Origin: Schaalia georgiae DSM 6843
GTDB taxonomy: Bacteria > Actinomycetota > Actinomycetes > Actinomycetales > Actinomycetaceae
DNA length: 64,000 nucleotides
Direction of reading: 5' to 3'
Assembly: GCF_000429245.1 (NCBI RefSeq)
Contig: NZ_AUBM01000006.1
Coordinates: forward strand, 317,051 to 381,050
Part shown: piece after piece, positions 44,380 through 53,640 of the stretch
Position numbering within the stretch: position 1 is the first letter of the stretch
Layout: each line of letters starts with the position of its first letter
Translations under genes and position numbers: made by a program
The notes under the pieces: generated by a model
Databases searched by the model: none
Told to the model about the DNA's origin: nothing
The model's input: the letters and a program-made list of their open reading frames with translations, nothing else

Positions 44380-47062
44380 CGGGGCCCCAGCCGACCGCCC
44401 CAACCCGGAGGCGCTGGTCCGGCTGCTGCGCGCCCTGAGCGCCGGTGACGACCGCCTCGTCGGCCTGGTGGAACTGCCCGGGCGCCCCGAGCGCGCCTCC
44501 GACTGGCCCGAATGGGTCCACCCCCTGGTCCGCAGGGCATGGGCGCGCCGGGGCGTCGAGCGCCCCTGGTCGCACCAGCGCGAGGCCATGGACGCCACGG
44601 CCTCGGGCGCCGACGTGGTCGTGGCGACGGGAACGGGCTCGGGCAAATCCCTGGCCGCGTGGACCCCCCTCCTGTCCGACTTGGCGGGCGTGGGATCCAC
44701 GACCCGGATCTCCGCCGTCCACAGGCGCCCCACCGCCATCTACCTGTCCCCCACCAAGGCCCTGGCCGCGGACCAGTCCGCCTCGCTGGAGGCCCTCATG
44801 GAGGGCGGTCCGCGCCTGGCCAACGCCTCCACATGCGACGGCGACACCCCCCGCGAGGCGAAGGAGTGGGCGCGCGCCAACGCCGACGCGCTGCTCACCA
44901 ACCCCGACTACCTGCACCACGTGATACTGCCCACGCACGGCCGGTGGACGCGGGTGCTGGCCAGCCTGCGCTACATCATCATCGACGAGCTCCACCACTG
45001 GCGGGGCGTCACCGGCTCCCACATCGCCCTGGTGGTCCGGCGCCTGCTGCGCGCCTGCCACCGTCTGGGCGCGGACCCGCGCGTCATCATGCTCTCCGCG
45101 ACGGTGCGCGACCCCGCCCTGGTGGGCGCGGCCATGACGGGGCGCCCCGCCGCCGCCGTCACGCGCGACGGCTCCCCCGCCGGGCCGCACCACCTGGCCC
45201 TGTGGCAGGGCCGCCTCGTCGACGACGGGCCTGATGCGGGTCCCCCCTCCCCGGGGGCCCTCGCCGACGGCGACCGCGTCCTCGGGGCCCCTGTGATCCG
45301 GCGCTCGGCGGGCGCGGAGGCCGCCGGGCTCACTGCGCGCCTCATCGAAGAGGGCGCTAGGCTTCTCGCCTTCGTCCGCTCCCGGGCCGGCGCCGAGGCC
45401 GTGGCAGCGCAGGTCCGCGACCGGCTCTCCTCGCGGGGCTCCCCCCTGGCCGGGCGGGTCGGCGCATACAGGGGCGGGTACCTGCCCGAGGAGCGCCGCG
45501 CCCTGGAGGCCGCCATCCGCAGCGGGCGGGTGTGCGCGCTGGCCACCACATCCGCCTTGGAGCTCGGGCTCGACATCTCCGGCCTCGACGCCACAGTCAC
45601 CGCCGGGTGGCCCGGCACGCGCGCCTCCCTGTGGCAGCAGATCGGCCGCGCGGGGAGGGCCGGTCGGGCGGGCGTGTCGGTGCTCATCGCCTCGGAGAAC
45701 CCGCTCGACGCCTACCTGGTGCGCCACCCCGAGGACATCCTCGCCGAGGTCGAGGCCGCAGTCATCGACCCCTCGAACCCGTGGGTGCTGGCCCCGCACC
45801 TGTGCGCAGCTGCCGCCGAGGCGCCCCTGACCGAGGCCGATTCCACGTACTTCGGCCCCGGCCTGGCCGACATCGCCGGTGCCCTGGAGCGCGACGGGCT
45901 CCTGCGGCGCAGGCCGGCCGGGTGGTTCTGGGACGCCACGCGCCCCGAGCGGCCCGGCGACCTCACCGACCTGCGCGGAGGAGGGGGCGACGTTCAGATC
46001 GTCGACCCAGCGGGCGTGGTCATCGGCACGATCGACGAGGCATCGGCGGACGCGCACGTCTTCCCCGACGCCATCTACGTCCACCAGGGGCGCACCTACC
46101 GCGTGCTGTCGTTGTCCTCCGTGACCGGGCCCGCGGGTCCGGGCGGCTGGGGGCGGGCGCCTTTCGGGGCGCTGCCAGTGGACTGGGGGCAAGCGCCAGC
46201 AGGAGCGCTGCCCGGAAGCGCCGACAAGTGGAGCGCGGGCATCCGGAGCATCCCGGCGGAGGGCCCCGCCGGCGGCACGGGCGTTGCGGGAAGCGGAAGC
46301 AAAGCAGAAGGCACGGACGTTGCGGGAAGCGGAAGCGGAGTGAGAAGCCCGGGCCTGCCGGGCGCGGCGGGTACTCCGTCCCTGGTCGCCCCCGTCCGCC
46401 CCGGAGACCAGCGGGTCGCCGTCGTCGAGGAGGTGCGCACCCCGCTGCGCACGCGCGCCTCCACCCACACCAGCGTCGCGATCCGAGGCGTGGAGGCGAG
46501 TTGGACCAGTCCCGACGGGCTGCTCACCTGGTGCTTCGGCCCCACCGACGTGTCGACGCGGGTCACGGACTACGACCTCCTGCGCCTGCCGGGCCTGGAG
46601 TTCATCCGCAACAACGAGCTCGCCATGCCCACGCGCACCCTGCCCACCCGTTCCGCCTGGTTCCAGCTCGAGCGCGGAGCCGAGGCGGTGCTCGGCATCA
46701 GCGCTGCCGACCTGCCCGGAGCCCTGCACGCCGCCGAGCACGCGATGATCGCCATCCTGCCCCTCATCGCGACCTGCGACCGGTGGGACCTGGGGGGACT
46801 GTCCACCCAGTCGCACGACGACACCGGCCGCCCCACCGTGTTCGTCCACGACGCCTTCCGCGGGGGCGCCGGGCACACCCGCAGCGGGTACGCCCGGGCC
46901 GCGCAGTGGATCGGGACTGCCCTGGAGGCGGTGCGGGAGTGCCCGTGCGACGACGGATGCCCCCGCTGCGTCCAATCGCCCAAGTGCGGCAACGGGAATG
47001 AGCCCCTCTCCAAGGCGGGGGCGGTCGCCCTGCTCGGGTTCGTCCTCGAGCGCTGCCCGTGA
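44366..47062 (+). CDS. MrfA/YprA-type DEAD-box helicase with C-terminal zinc-cysteine domain
   Basis: ATP-dependent DNA helicase, 898 aa. Walker A is T-G-T-G-S-G-K-S (88-95), the DExH box is I-I-D-E-L-H-H, and helicase C motifs include [12 protein letters not shown]-terminal DUF1998 region ends with a cysteine cluster ([17 protein letters not shown]). B. subtilis MrfA, with the exonuclease MrfB, repairs mitomycin adducts; no mrfB homologue is seen here. A low-complexity Gly/Ser insert with small in-frame repeats lies around residues 590-670. Confidence 0.9.
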   Translation: MPTADGAPADRPNPEALVRLLRALSAGDDRLVGLVELPGRPERASDWPEWVHPLVRRAWARRGVERPWSHQREAMDATASGADVVVATGTGSGKSLAAWTPLLSDLAGVGSTTRISAVHRRPTAIYLSPTKALAADQSASLEALMEGGPRLANASTCDGDTPREAKEWARANADALLTNPDYLHHVILPTHGRWTRVLASLRYIIIDELHHWRGVTGSHIALVVRRLLRACHRLGADPRVIMLSATVRDPALVGAAMTGRPAAAVTRDGSPAGPHHLALWQGRLVDDGPDAGPPSPGALADGDRVLGAPVIRRSAGAEAAGLTARLIEEGARLLAFVRSRAGAEAVAAQVRDRLSSRGSPLAGRVGAYRGGYLPEERRALEAAIRSGRVCALATTSALELGLDISGLDATVTAGWPGTRASLWQQIGRAGRAGRAGVSVLIASENPLDAYLVRHPEDILAEVEAAVIDPSNPWVLAPHLCAAAAEAPLTEADSTYFGPGLADIAGALERDGLLRRRPAGWFWDATRPERPGDLTDLRGGGGDVQIVDPAGVVIGTIDEASADAHVFPDAIYVHQGRTYRVLSLSSVTGPAGPGGWGRAPFGALPVDWGQAPAGALPGSADKWSAGIRSIPAEGPAGGTGVAGSGSKAEGTDVAGSGSGVRSPGLPGAAGTPSLVAPVRPGDQRVAVVEEVRTPLRTRASTHTSVAIRGVEASWTSPDGLLTWCFGPTDVSTRVTDYDLLRLPGLEFIRNNELAMPTRTLPTRSAWFQLERGAEAVLGISAADLPGALHAAEHAMIAILPLIATCDRWDLGGLSTQSHDDTGRPTVFVHDAFRGGAGHTRSGYARAAQWIGTALEAVRECPCDDGCPRCVQSPKCGNGNEPLSKAGAVALLGFVLERCP

Positions 47063-47348
47063 GGGCGGGGCGGGCGGGCACCGGGCCGCGCCCGCGGACG
47101 GCACCCCTGGAGGAACCGACCCACTCGGCGAAGCGGCGCTGCGCCTTCAGCAGTGTCCGCACCGGGCCGCGACCCCCTGTACCCCACAAGCAGCGGTAGT
47201 CCGCCATGCTCTCCGCGCTACCCGCGCGGCGGGCGCTACGCGGGAGGGACAGGCCTTCCACAGTTCCGGATGTGGGTGTCCCGTAGCACACCGGCTACTG
47301 AGCCGATGGCGCATGCTGTCCGCGGCTTGGCGGGCGAGTCCCGTCGGA

Positions 47349-47531
47349 TGTTCCAAAATGCGTCTGAGTTTCGGGCGGAAATGGTGGCGTGACAGGCGCT
47401 TGTTCCAAAATGCGTCTGAGTCTGCCCGATTTCACCCGGATCGCGCCGAAACGGTTGAACTCAGACGCTTTTTGGACCAGACCACCGCAGAGCCGTCCTA
47501 GAACTGCGAAACCCAGACGCATTTTGGACCA
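47349..47531. repeat. Nested palindromic repeat cluster III
   Basis: TGTTCCAAAATGCGTCTGAG(T) occurs as identical direct copies at 47349-47369 and 47401-47421 (period 52). Two inverted copies follow at 47459-47479 and 47511-47531 (period 52), with one to three differences. The 31-base linkers in the two halves are not obviously complementary except at their ends. The centre is 37 bases. Confidence 0.95.
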
Positions 47532-47711
47532 CTAGGCGCGATGGGGAGCGCAATCAGGCCCGCAGGCGGAGTGCGGCCCTGCGGCGCGTGCACCTTCTGC
47601 ACGAGCCAGCGCCCCGGGAGCACCGCAGGGGGCTGGCCGCAGGGGGGCGGGAAGGTTGCGCATGAGGGGCATGGGCTTTGTCGGGCCGCAGGGGGCTGGC
47701 CGCGGGAGAAA

Positions 47712-47747
47712 CTTGAAGGGCCCGGCCTTGCGGCCGAGCCCTTCAAG
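47712..47747 (-). terminator. Hairpin terminator of the minus-strand Tad genes
   Basis: CTTGAAGGGC pairs perfectly with GCCCTTCAAG, with an inner CGGCC/GGCCG stem. On the minus strand it is followed by TTTCT. It lies about 140 bases past the last Tad gene. Confidence 0.65.
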
Positions 47748-47889
47748 CATCCCATCAACACAGTGCAAGTCTTCCGATGAACTCCCTTTCCCCCGAAACC
47801 CCTGTGGTTTCGTGTCCTTGTTGGTATACAACTTACGGGCCCTACCTTGTGGAACCATTGAACGAACCTGCGAGTTCCCTGGGAATTTT

Positions 47890-48375
47890 TCACGGCTCGA
47901 TCCCGGCGCGCGCACGGGCCCGCACGTGGACCGTTATTCCAACGATCGCAACGCGCCTGACCAGCTCGACGCGGCAGTCGCTCCCCTGCAGATCGCACTT
48001 TTCAGTGGAAGCGCCGTTGGCCGAGGCGACACGGGCCGCCGCCGAGCACGGCCCGTCCCCCACGTCCTCCCACGCGGCCACGGCCGCGGCCTCCGCGCCC
48101 GCGAGCGCCGACAGGTCCGCCACCGCCTGCAGGCGGGTGCGGGCCGCGAAGGCCTGGCCCACTCCCACGACGACCACGATCACCGCGACGACGAGAGCGA
48201 GCACTCCGACCGCGTACAGGCTCCCCGAACCGCACTCGCCCGCGCCGCCCCCCGCCTCGGGGGCCGGGCGGTCCGGCGCCGCACTCGGAAGCGCCCCGCC
48301 CGGACCAACCCGTGCGGCACCGGCGCGCGGGGGCCGCGGACCTGTCAGCGCATCCCCTGTCACGGGCGGCCTCAT
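47890..48375 (-). CDS. TadG-like (Rv3654c-type) secreted pseudopilin-locus protein
   Basis: 161 aa. A disordered N-terminus is followed by one hydrophobic helix (A-V-G-V-L-A-L-V-V-A-V-I-V-V-V-V-G-V) and A-A-R-T-R-L-Q-A-V-A-D-L-S-A-L-A-G-A. This is the Rv3654c-type signature of helicase/secretion-neighbourhood TadE-like proteins in actinobacterial Tad loci. The C-terminal region has a few cysteines. Its ATG overlaps the stop of the upstream TadE-like gene (ATGA). Confidence 0.82.
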   Translation of the reverse strand: MRPPVTGDALTGPRPPRAGAARVGPGGALPSAAPDRPAPEAGGGAGECGSGSLYAVGVLALVVAVIVVVVGVGQAFAARTRLQAVADLSALAGAEAAAVAAWEDVGDGPCSAAARVASANGASTEKCDLQGSDCRVELVRRVAIVGITVHVRARARAGIEP

Positions 48376-48872
48376 GGGGCCGTCCCCTCGACGAGGGTGC
48401 GCGCCGCGCACGTGGCCGTTCCGCCCGCCCAGCCGATCGGACCGCGGTAGGCCGCGCTCCCCGACACCTCCACCCACTCCTCGTCGTAGGCGACGGCGAA
48501 GGAGGCTGGTGCGGACGAGGTCGCGGAGAAGCTCGTGGCCGCGACGGCCCGCGGGTCCTTCCCCCCGATGGAGGCGGCGCGGGCGCCGTCTCGGACCGCC
48601 TGGCACAGGGCCGTGGATGTGATGCTGGCCTGGGCGGCGCAGACGACCAATCCGATCATCCCCACGACCGCGATAAGGCCGATCGCGTGCTCCACTGTGA
48701 CGCTCCCGCGTTCCGTGCGGCGCAGGGGGAGGGTGCGCACTCGTCCGCGGGGGGCAGGGGCGTGGCGCTCAGCGCTGCGCAGAGGGGAGTCGCGGGGCCG
48801 GTCCGCCCACCGCCTGGAACGGCGGCTGTTCCTCCCACTGGTCCGGCTGCCGCGTTTCTCCGGTCCGTCCAT
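48372..48872 (-). CDS. TadE-like pseudopilin
   Basis: 166 aa. A basic N-terminus is followed by the TadE-type membrane segment R-G-S-V-T-V-E-H-A-I-G-L-I-A-V-V-G-M, in which Glu is five residues into the mature part, and a small external domain. The ATG follows GGGAGAGG. It is one of three small Tad genes in the order DUF4244 (Flp-like), TadE-like, Rv3654c-like, which is the usual actinobacterial order. Confidence 0.83.
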   Translation of the reverse strand: MDGPEKRGSRTSGRNSRRSRRWADRPRDSPLRSAERHAPAPRGRVRTLPLRRTERGSVTVEHAIGLIAVVGMIGLVVCAAQASITSTALCQAVRDGARAASIGGKDPRAVAATSFSATSSAPASFAVAYDEEWVEVSGSAAYRGPIGWAGGTATCAARTLVEGTAP

Positions 48873-48943
48873 GGTGTTTCCTCTCCCGGTCCCGGTTCTG
48901 GCACGCGGCCCCGGGGGCTCGGCGCCGCCCGGGGCCGGTGGCG

Positions 48944-49192
48944 TCACCGGGTGGCGAGGGCCTCTTGGATGAGGCCCTCGAGCGCGGAGCGCACGGTGTC
49001 GGATTTGAGGATGAGGATGAGGAGCCCGGCGAACCCCGCCGCGGCGATGGTGCCGATGGCGTACTCGACGGTGGTCGCCCCCTCCTCGCCATCGGTGTCG
49101 CCCGGTTGGGGGCGGACCAGGCGGGACGCCGTTTCGGCGAGGCGGCTCCTGGCTTGGATGAGGCTGCGTTCTATTCGGTTGCGGATTGGCAT
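48944..49192 (-). CDS. DUF4244 Flp-like small pilin
   Basis: 82 aa. A basic start precedes G-A-T-T-V-E-Y-A-I-G-T-I-A-A-A-G-F-A-G-L, a class III prepilin-like segment with Glu5, and a short tail. The family sits between TadC-like and TadE-like genes in actinobacterial Tad loci. The ATG at 49192 follows GGAAGGA. Here TadC is not adjacent; it lies 6.4 kb away at 55581. Confidence 0.85.
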   Translation of the reverse strand: MPIRNRIERSLIQARSRLAETASRLVRPQPGDTDGEEGATTVEYAIGTIAAAGFAGLLILILKSDTVRSALEGLIQEALATR

Positions 49193-49444
49193 GGCTGTGT
49201 CCTTCCATCGCCCGGCTGCGCCGGGACTGCGAGCCCCGGGGTTCCCCGGGCTTCTCAGCATGGACGGGCTGCAGTCGCGCTGGCACCTCGGCCGCCGCAG
49301 CTTGTGGACGAGGGCCGGGCAGGGCGCGCCGCTGTGGATGACGCGCCAAGCAGCGGACTGCCGCCGCGCACGGTCTCGCGCACCGATCACCGCCCCCGGG
49401 CCGACCCGCGCTCCGTGGAAGCGCTTACGACCGCGGTCGCGGAA

Positions 49445-49864
49445 TCATGCCCACCACTGGTGGGCCACGGCCCCTGTAATCCGCAGCCCCGTGGAACGGA
49501 ACCACCGAATGAGCCTCGCCGATGCGCTCTCCGCTTCCGGTGGCGGCGGAAGCCCGATTCTCACCTCATCGAGGAACCCCCCGAGACCACTATCCGGTGG
49601 CACCGGAGCCACGATCGCACCCATTCCCATTGCGGCCTCCGCGCCTTCAGCCGTATGGACGATCACGAGGCAGCGCCGCGCCGCGACATTGAGCCCGCGC
49701 GCTTCCCTGCGGATTTCGTGCGCCGTGAACCGGTGCGGCAGGACCCTCCACGGGATCGCACGCAGGTCCAGTGCCGCTATGAGGCCGAGACCGCCGTCGG
49801 CCACCGTCCTCGCCGCCGGATCAATGGACTCGATCACAACGGCGCCAACGTTCGCGAGCCTCAT
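49445..49864 (-). CDS. Degenerate HAD-like protein downstream of a HAD hydrolase
   Basis: 139 aa, unrecognised as a named family. Two stretches line up by eye with the adjacent HAD protein: I-P-W-R-V-L-P-H-R-F with V-P-W-A-V-V-T-N-A-H, and V-I-V-H-T-A-E-G-A-E-A-A-M-G-M-G-A-I-V-A with V-G-V-E-D-S-D-P-G-L-A-A-A-R-A-A-G-L-V-V-A. The catalytic DxD, Thr/Ser and Lys are missing. The ATG at 49864 is four bases after the HAD stop, with GAGGGGG upstream. It may be a non-catalytic partner or a decayed copy. Confidence 0.65.
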   Translation of the reverse strand: MRLANVGAVVIESIDPAARTVADGGLGLIAALDLRAIPWRVLPHRFTAHEIRREARGLNVAARRCLVIVHTAEGAEAAMGMGAIVAPVPPDSGLGGFLDEVRIGLPPPPEAESASARLIRWFRSTGLRITGAVAHQWWA

Positions 49865-49868
49865 GGGC

Positions 49869-50510
49869 TCACCCCCTCGACAGGGCGAGGAGTCGGAGCA
49901 ATTGGCGCAGGTCCTCGCACACGATGTCCGCGGACCGGGCGCCGCCCACCGATGCCACGACCAGTCCCGCGGCTCGCGCTGCCGCCAGACCAGGGTCGGA
50001 GTCCTCCACTCCGACAGCGCTGTGCGGCTCGACCCCGAGGCGCCGGGCTCCCAACAGGTACCCCTGCGGATGCGGTTTGCCGTGGACGACGTCCTCGAAA
50101 GACACGATGACTGGGGCCTCGATCCCGGCCGCGCCCAACCGTGCGCGCGCCAAGCGCAGGTGCGCGTTGGTGACGACCGCCCAGGGCACCTGTTGCCCAT
50201 CCAGCCAGGCGACCAGCTCCTGAGCGCCCGCAGCGGGGCGCACGTCGTCGGTGTCGGCGCATTCGCGTTCCAGGTGGGCCTCGACGTGGCGGGCGAGCTC
50301 GGACGGCCCGATTCCCGGCAGGAAGCGCCGTATCGTGGTTGCCGCGTCCGGTCCGTGGCACACCGCCAGGACCTCTTCGGGGTTGAGCCCGTTGCGCTGG
50401 GACCACGCGGCCCAAGCGGACTCCACTGCGAGCGCGGAGTCCACAAGAGTGCCATCCATATCGAGGAGCACAGCCCTGCACCGGGCGAGCTCATTCACAT
50501 TCGGGATCAC
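49869..50510 (-). CDS. HAD-superfamily hydrolase (phosphatase/phosphomutase, subfamily I)
   Basis: 213 aa. Motif I D-M-D-G-T (residues 17-21), motif II V-V-T-N, motif III Lys in H-G-K-P-H-P and motif IV G-V-E-D-S-D-P-G are all present. The four-helix cap and the G-K-P-H-P element resemble beta-phosphoglucomutase or sugar-phosphate phosphatases. It starts at GTG 50510, leaderless, with TTTAAT (50517-50522) six bases upstream. It is divergent from a ROK regulator, with a palindrome between, which suggests sugar-responsive control. Confidence 0.9.
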   Translation of the reverse strand: MIPNVNELARCRAVLLDMDGTLVDSALAVESAWAAWSQRNGLNPEEVLAVCHGPDAATTIRRFLPGIGPSELARHVEAHLERECADTDDVRPAAGAQELVAWLDGQQVPWAVVTNAHLRLARARLGAAGIEAPVIVSFEDVVHGKPHPQGYLLGARRLGVEPHSAVGVEDSDPGLAAARAAGLVVASVGGARSADIVCEDLRQLLRLLALSRG

Positions 50511-50526
50511 ACACCCATTAAACTCG

Positions 50527-50538
50527 TTAATCGATTAA
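50527..50538. promoter_or_regulatory. Palindrome between HAD and ROK genes
   Basis: TTAATCGATTAA is a perfect 12-bp palindrome in a very AT-rich island. It sits just upstream of the HAD -10 box and 168 bases before the ROK gene. It is a likely operator for the ROK protein; the binding is inferred. Confidence 0.6.
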
Positions 50539-50705
50539 ATTACAAGGGGAGGAAGAGCCAAGCGTTCCTCCTGGCGCGCTCGTGCGGCGCCCGGACTGGC
50601 GCACGGGGCAGAACGGGAACCAGGAACCCGGACTGGCGCGAGGACGCCAAATTCGAGGCAATATAGAAGGATCAGCCCGGGGACAAGGGGACGAGGAACG
50701 AACGC

Positions 50706-51887
50706 ATGGCCCGACGACACAGCACCGCAGACCGGCTCCGCTGGGCCCTGGCGGCCGACGTCTGCTCCCTCGCGCGCCGAACCCCCGGCATCACCCGCGC
50801 GCAGGTCGCCAGAGAACTCGGGATCTCCACCGGCACAGCCACCGACCTCATCACCAGGATGCGCGCATCCGCCATTCTCACCGAAGCGGCACCAGTCCCC
50901 CACGGACGGGGGCGCCCCACATCGGCGCTCGCACCCCACCCCCGGGGGCCGCTCGTGCTCGCCGTCGAGATCACAGCCACGGGCTGGCGATTGGCGGGCG
51001 CGGGGATCGACGGGCGCCTGAACCACGTGGCCCGAGCCCCCCACAACGGACGCGGCCCCGCTGATGTGCTGCCCCCCATCCGCCGCGCCATTGCCACGGA
51101 GACGAAGGCCCGAGCGGGCCGCGTGAGGGCCGTGTCGGTCACCGCGGCGGCCACCGTCCGCGACGGCGCCGTGGTCCAGTCCTCAGTCCTGGACTGGAAG
51201 CGCGTGGACCTCACCCCCCTCAGAATGCCGCGGACCACCCTCCACGTCTCCAACGACGCCACGTGCGCCGCCCTGGCGGAATCACGGCGCGGAACCTCCC
51301 GGGGGTCCCGCGCCGCCCTCCACCTCGCGGTGCTCGCCGGGGTCGGCGGCGGCCTCGTGCTGGAGGGGGCGCCCGTGCTGGGGGCAACAGGCCTGGCCAT
51401 GGAAGTCGGGCACCTGCCGTTCGGGGATCCCGAGGCGGTGTGCGACTGCGGAGCGCGCGGGTGCTGGGACACCGTTCTGGGCACCAAGCCCCTGGCCGAA
51501 CGGCTCAGGACCAGTGACGACTCGTCGGCCGTCGAGGCGGCCATCGCGCGGCAGGATCCGGCCCACCGCACCGCGGTCGCCGCAGCAGCCGCGAGCCTCG
51601 GCCGCGGCCTGGCCGGACTGATCAACACCACCGACCCCGACATCGTCACGCTCGGCGGGATCGCGCCGGCCCTTCTCACCCATTCGCGCGCGGCCTTCGA
51701 AGACTCGCTGGCGAAGGGGCTCATGCGCTGCCTGCGCGACGACAGGCCGCGTATCGCCGCCAGCGGACTCGGGGACGACGGAGCGCTCATGGGAGCCGTC
51801 GAGATCGCCCTCGACGAGGTCGCGAGCCCACTGGGACTCGCGGAATGGGCCTCTGACAGGGCCCTCGGCCACAGCCCCTCGGCCTGA
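50706..51887 (+). CDS. ROK-family transcriptional regulator
   Basis: 393 aa. An N-terminal winged helix (residues ~10-70, with T-R-A-Q-V-A-R-E-L-G-I-S-T-G-T-A-T) is fused to a ROK sugar-kinase-like domain. The ROK zinc signature G-H-L-P-F-G-D-P..C-D-C-G-A-R-G-C-W is intact, and L-A-G-V-G-G-G-L matches the ROK Gly loop. It probably senses a sugar or phosphosugar and controls the divergent HAD gene. The ATG has GAGGAAC upstream. Confidence 0.9.
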   Translation: MARRHSTADRLRWALAADVCSLARRTPGITRAQVARELGISTGTATDLITRMRASAILTEAAPVPHGRGRPTSALAPHPRGPLVLAVEITATGWRLAGAGIDGRLNHVARAPHNGRGPADVLPPIRRAIATETKARAGRVRAVSVTAAATVRDGAVVQSSVLDWKRVDLTPLRMPRTTLHVSNDATCAALAESRRGTSRGSRAALHLAVLAGVGGGLVLEGAPVLGATGLAMEVGHLPFGDPEAVCDCGARGCWDTVLGTKPLAERLRTSDDSSAVEAAIARQDPAHRTAVAAAAASLGRGLAGLINTTDPDIVTLGGIAPALLTHSRAAFEDSLAKGLMRCLRDDRPRIAASGLGDDGALMGAVEIALDEVASPLGLAEWASDRALGHSPSA

Positions 51888-51971
51888 GCGGCCCCGGGCA
51901 GACGGATCCGCCGTCGCGGGACACGGGGGAGGAGCCGGTGGGCTGTGAGCCCCTGGGCAGACGGATCCGCC
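51885..51971. repeat. Short direct repeat after the ROK gene
   Basis: GGGCAGACGGATCCGCC occurs at 51896-51912 and 51955-51971, and the preceding TGAGC-CCC is also shared. The first copy includes the ROK stop codon. The period is 59. Confidence 0.8.
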
Positions 51972-52026
51972 CGTGGACCCCGTGGCCCCGGCCCATCCCC
52001 CGCCCGAGCGGCAGCCGATCAGGCCC

Positions 52027-52986
52027 TCACAGCACCGCGCCCGCCGGCTCCCCGCCGACGCTCAGGACGATCTTCCCCACTCCGTGCCTCGTGGCCAGGT
52101 CCTCGTACGCGGCGCGCACCTGGTCCAAGGGGTAGCGCGCGCGGATGGGCACCCGGAGCTCACCGGCGGCGACCAGGTCCGCGAGCTCCCCCACAACCTT
52201 GCCCGGGTCGGCGACCCCGGCCATGACGACCATCTGGACCCCGAAGCGCCGGGCCGCCGCGATGTCGATGATCGTCTTGATCCTCTCCGTCGGCACGCCG
52301 CAATCGATGGCGGCCTCCACATAGCCACCCCCGAAGCAGTCGGCGAAGGCCGAGAGGCCGCCGCGGGCGGCGGCGCGCAGACGCTCGAGCAGTCCATCGC
52401 CGTAGGCCACCTGGGTGGCGCCGATCCCTTCCAGCGCCTGGGCGCTCGCGTCGCTCGCGATCCCGACCACCCGAGCACCCGCCCGGCGCAGCAGCTGGGA
52501 CAGCAGGAAGCCGACGCCGCCGGCCGCGGCGGACACCGCAACAACCTCGCCCTGTCGGGGCTGGATGGCCTCGACCAGCGCCCACGCTGTGGTCCCGGCC
52601 ACATACAAGCACGCTCCGACGGCGGGATCGACACCGTCAGGCAGGGGGACGACGCGCTCCTGGTCGATTGTGACGAACTCGGCTTGCGCACTGCGCTCAT
52701 CGCTCATCCCGATGACGCTCTGCCCGACGTGGACCCCGGTGACACCGGACCCCGCCTCGACGACGACGCCGCTGAAGTCGCTCCCCTGGCCCTCGCCCGG
52801 GAAGCGCGCGGGAAAGTACTCCTTCATGAGCCCCTCTCGGATCACAGCCTCCCCGGGGTTGATCCCGGCGTAGGCAACCTTGACGCGCACCTGCCCCGGC
52901 TGCGGCGGGGGGCTGGGGACCTCCCGGACCTCGAGGACCGGGGTGCCCCCGTACTCGTCGAAGCGAACGGCTCTCATCGTGCTCAT
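52027..52986 (-). CDS. Quinone oxidoreductase-like (zeta-crystallin type) MDR dehydrogenase
   Basis: NAD(P)H-dependent oxidoreductase of the medium-chain family, 319 aa, without the structural zinc cysteines. The GroES-like N-terminus ([13 protein letters not shown]) and a Rossmann motif [10 protein letters not shown] are visible. The ATG at 52986 follows GAGGAG; a second in-frame ATG three codons on is also possible. Substrate unknown. It stands alone. Confidence 0.88.
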   Translation of the reverse strand: MSTMRAVRFDEYGGTPVLEVREVPSPPPQPGQVRVKVAYAGINPGEAVIREGLMKEYFPARFPGEGQGSDFSGVVVEAGSGVTGVHVGQSVIGMSDERSAQAEFVTIDQERVVPLPDGVDPAVGACLYVAGTTAWALVEAIQPRQGEVVAVSAAAGGVGFLLSQLLRRAGARVVGIASDASAQALEGIGATQVAYGDGLLERLRAAARGGLSAFADCFGGGYVEAAIDCGVPTERIKTIIDIAAARRFGVQMVVMAGVADPGKVVGELADLVAAGELRVPIRARYPLDQVRAAYEDLATRHGVGKIVLSVGGEPAGAVL

Positions 52987-53118
52987 GTGCAACTCCTCTG
53001 GGTTTCCTCGGCCCGGTGCGCGAGGCGGGCGCAGAGCCCCCGTCCTGGTGCGTCCCAGGCGATCGGAGGGCCGGCGCAGTCGAGCGCTCCCGGGCCCAGC
53101 GCGGCCGGGCGGCCGCAC

Positions 53119-53430
53119 CGCAGCCGCACCGCCCGCAGGAGTGCGGCCAATAGCCCACCCTACTAGGGCGCGCCTCTTGAGTGTGCCGGGCGGGGATCGG
53201 GCTCGACCTGGCGCCGGTGGCGGTTACGCCCACAATGGCTACGTCACTACCACCATTGGACGCCGACGCGCGTTGTCGACACCGACGCGCGTTATAACCC
53301 CCTCGCGGTGTCGACAACCCCCTCGCGGTGTCGACAACGCGCGCCCACACTTGCGCCCGAGGCATGCCGACGGCGCGGCCCGTCCCTGCCCCCCGTGCGG
53401 GGGGCAGGGACGGGGCTGCCGAGGCGCCCA
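53119..53430. other. Gene-free region with repeat cluster IV
   Basis: No gene is seen. It holds the upstream region of the quinone oxidoreductase-like gene, CCCACAATGG and CCACCATTGG related words near 53229-53260, and the repeat cluster at 53264-53343. Confidence 0.7.
53264..53343. repeat. Nested palindromic repeat cluster IV
   Basis: CGACGCGCGTT occurs as direct copies at 53264 and 53283 (period 19). After the central ATAA, CCTCGCGGTGTCGACAAC occurs at 53301 and 53321 (period 20). The outer pair is a perfect 18-bp inverted repeat (CGCGCGTTGTCGACACCG at 53267-53284; complement at 53326-53343). Confidence 0.92.
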
Positions 53431-53637
53431 TCAGCGTTCCCCGTCCTTGCGCGGACGCCCTCTTCCGCGCAGGGGAGCGGCCCTGACACCGCGCCCGGCC
53501 TCGTCGAGCGCCCGGCGCAGGATCACTTCGATCTGCGCGTTCACCGAGCGCAGCTCGTCCGCCGCCCACTTGGCGATCGCCGCGTGGACGGCAGGATCCA
53601 ACCGGAGCAGGACTTGTTTGCGTTCCTTGCCCGCCAC
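53431..53637 (-). CDS. Ribbon-helix-helix (Arc-type) DNA-binding protein
   Basis: 68 aa. The pattern K-Q-V-L-L-R-L-D-P (beta strand) then [21 protein letters not shown] fits the Arc/MetJ ribbon-helix-helix fold. An Arg/Gly-rich tail follows. It begins three bases after the SPFH gene stop and is clearly co-transcribed. It may autoregulate the pair. No toxin gene is adjacent. Confidence 0.85.
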   Translation of the reverse strand: MAGKERKQVLLRLDPAVHAAIAKWAADELRSVNAQIEVILRRALDEAGRGVRAAPLRGRGRPRKDGER

Positions 53638-53640
53638 GGC

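Larger units (their letters stand above)
47063..47889. other. 0.8-kb gene-free region between convergent helicase and Tad genes
   Basis: No credible gene. It contains repeat cluster III (47349-47531), two direct copies of CCGCAGGGGGCTGGCCGC (about 47624 and 47685), the hairpin at 47712-47747 and a smaller hairpin CGAAACC-CCTGT-GGTTTCG (47794-47812). The stretch 47740-47900 is noticeably richer in A+T than the genes around it. Confidence 0.7.

Noticed and set aside
47777-48622. Plus-strand frame starting in the AT-richer part of the 47-kb gap
   Set aside because: It lacks a ribosome site and runs antisense into the TadG/TadE genes.
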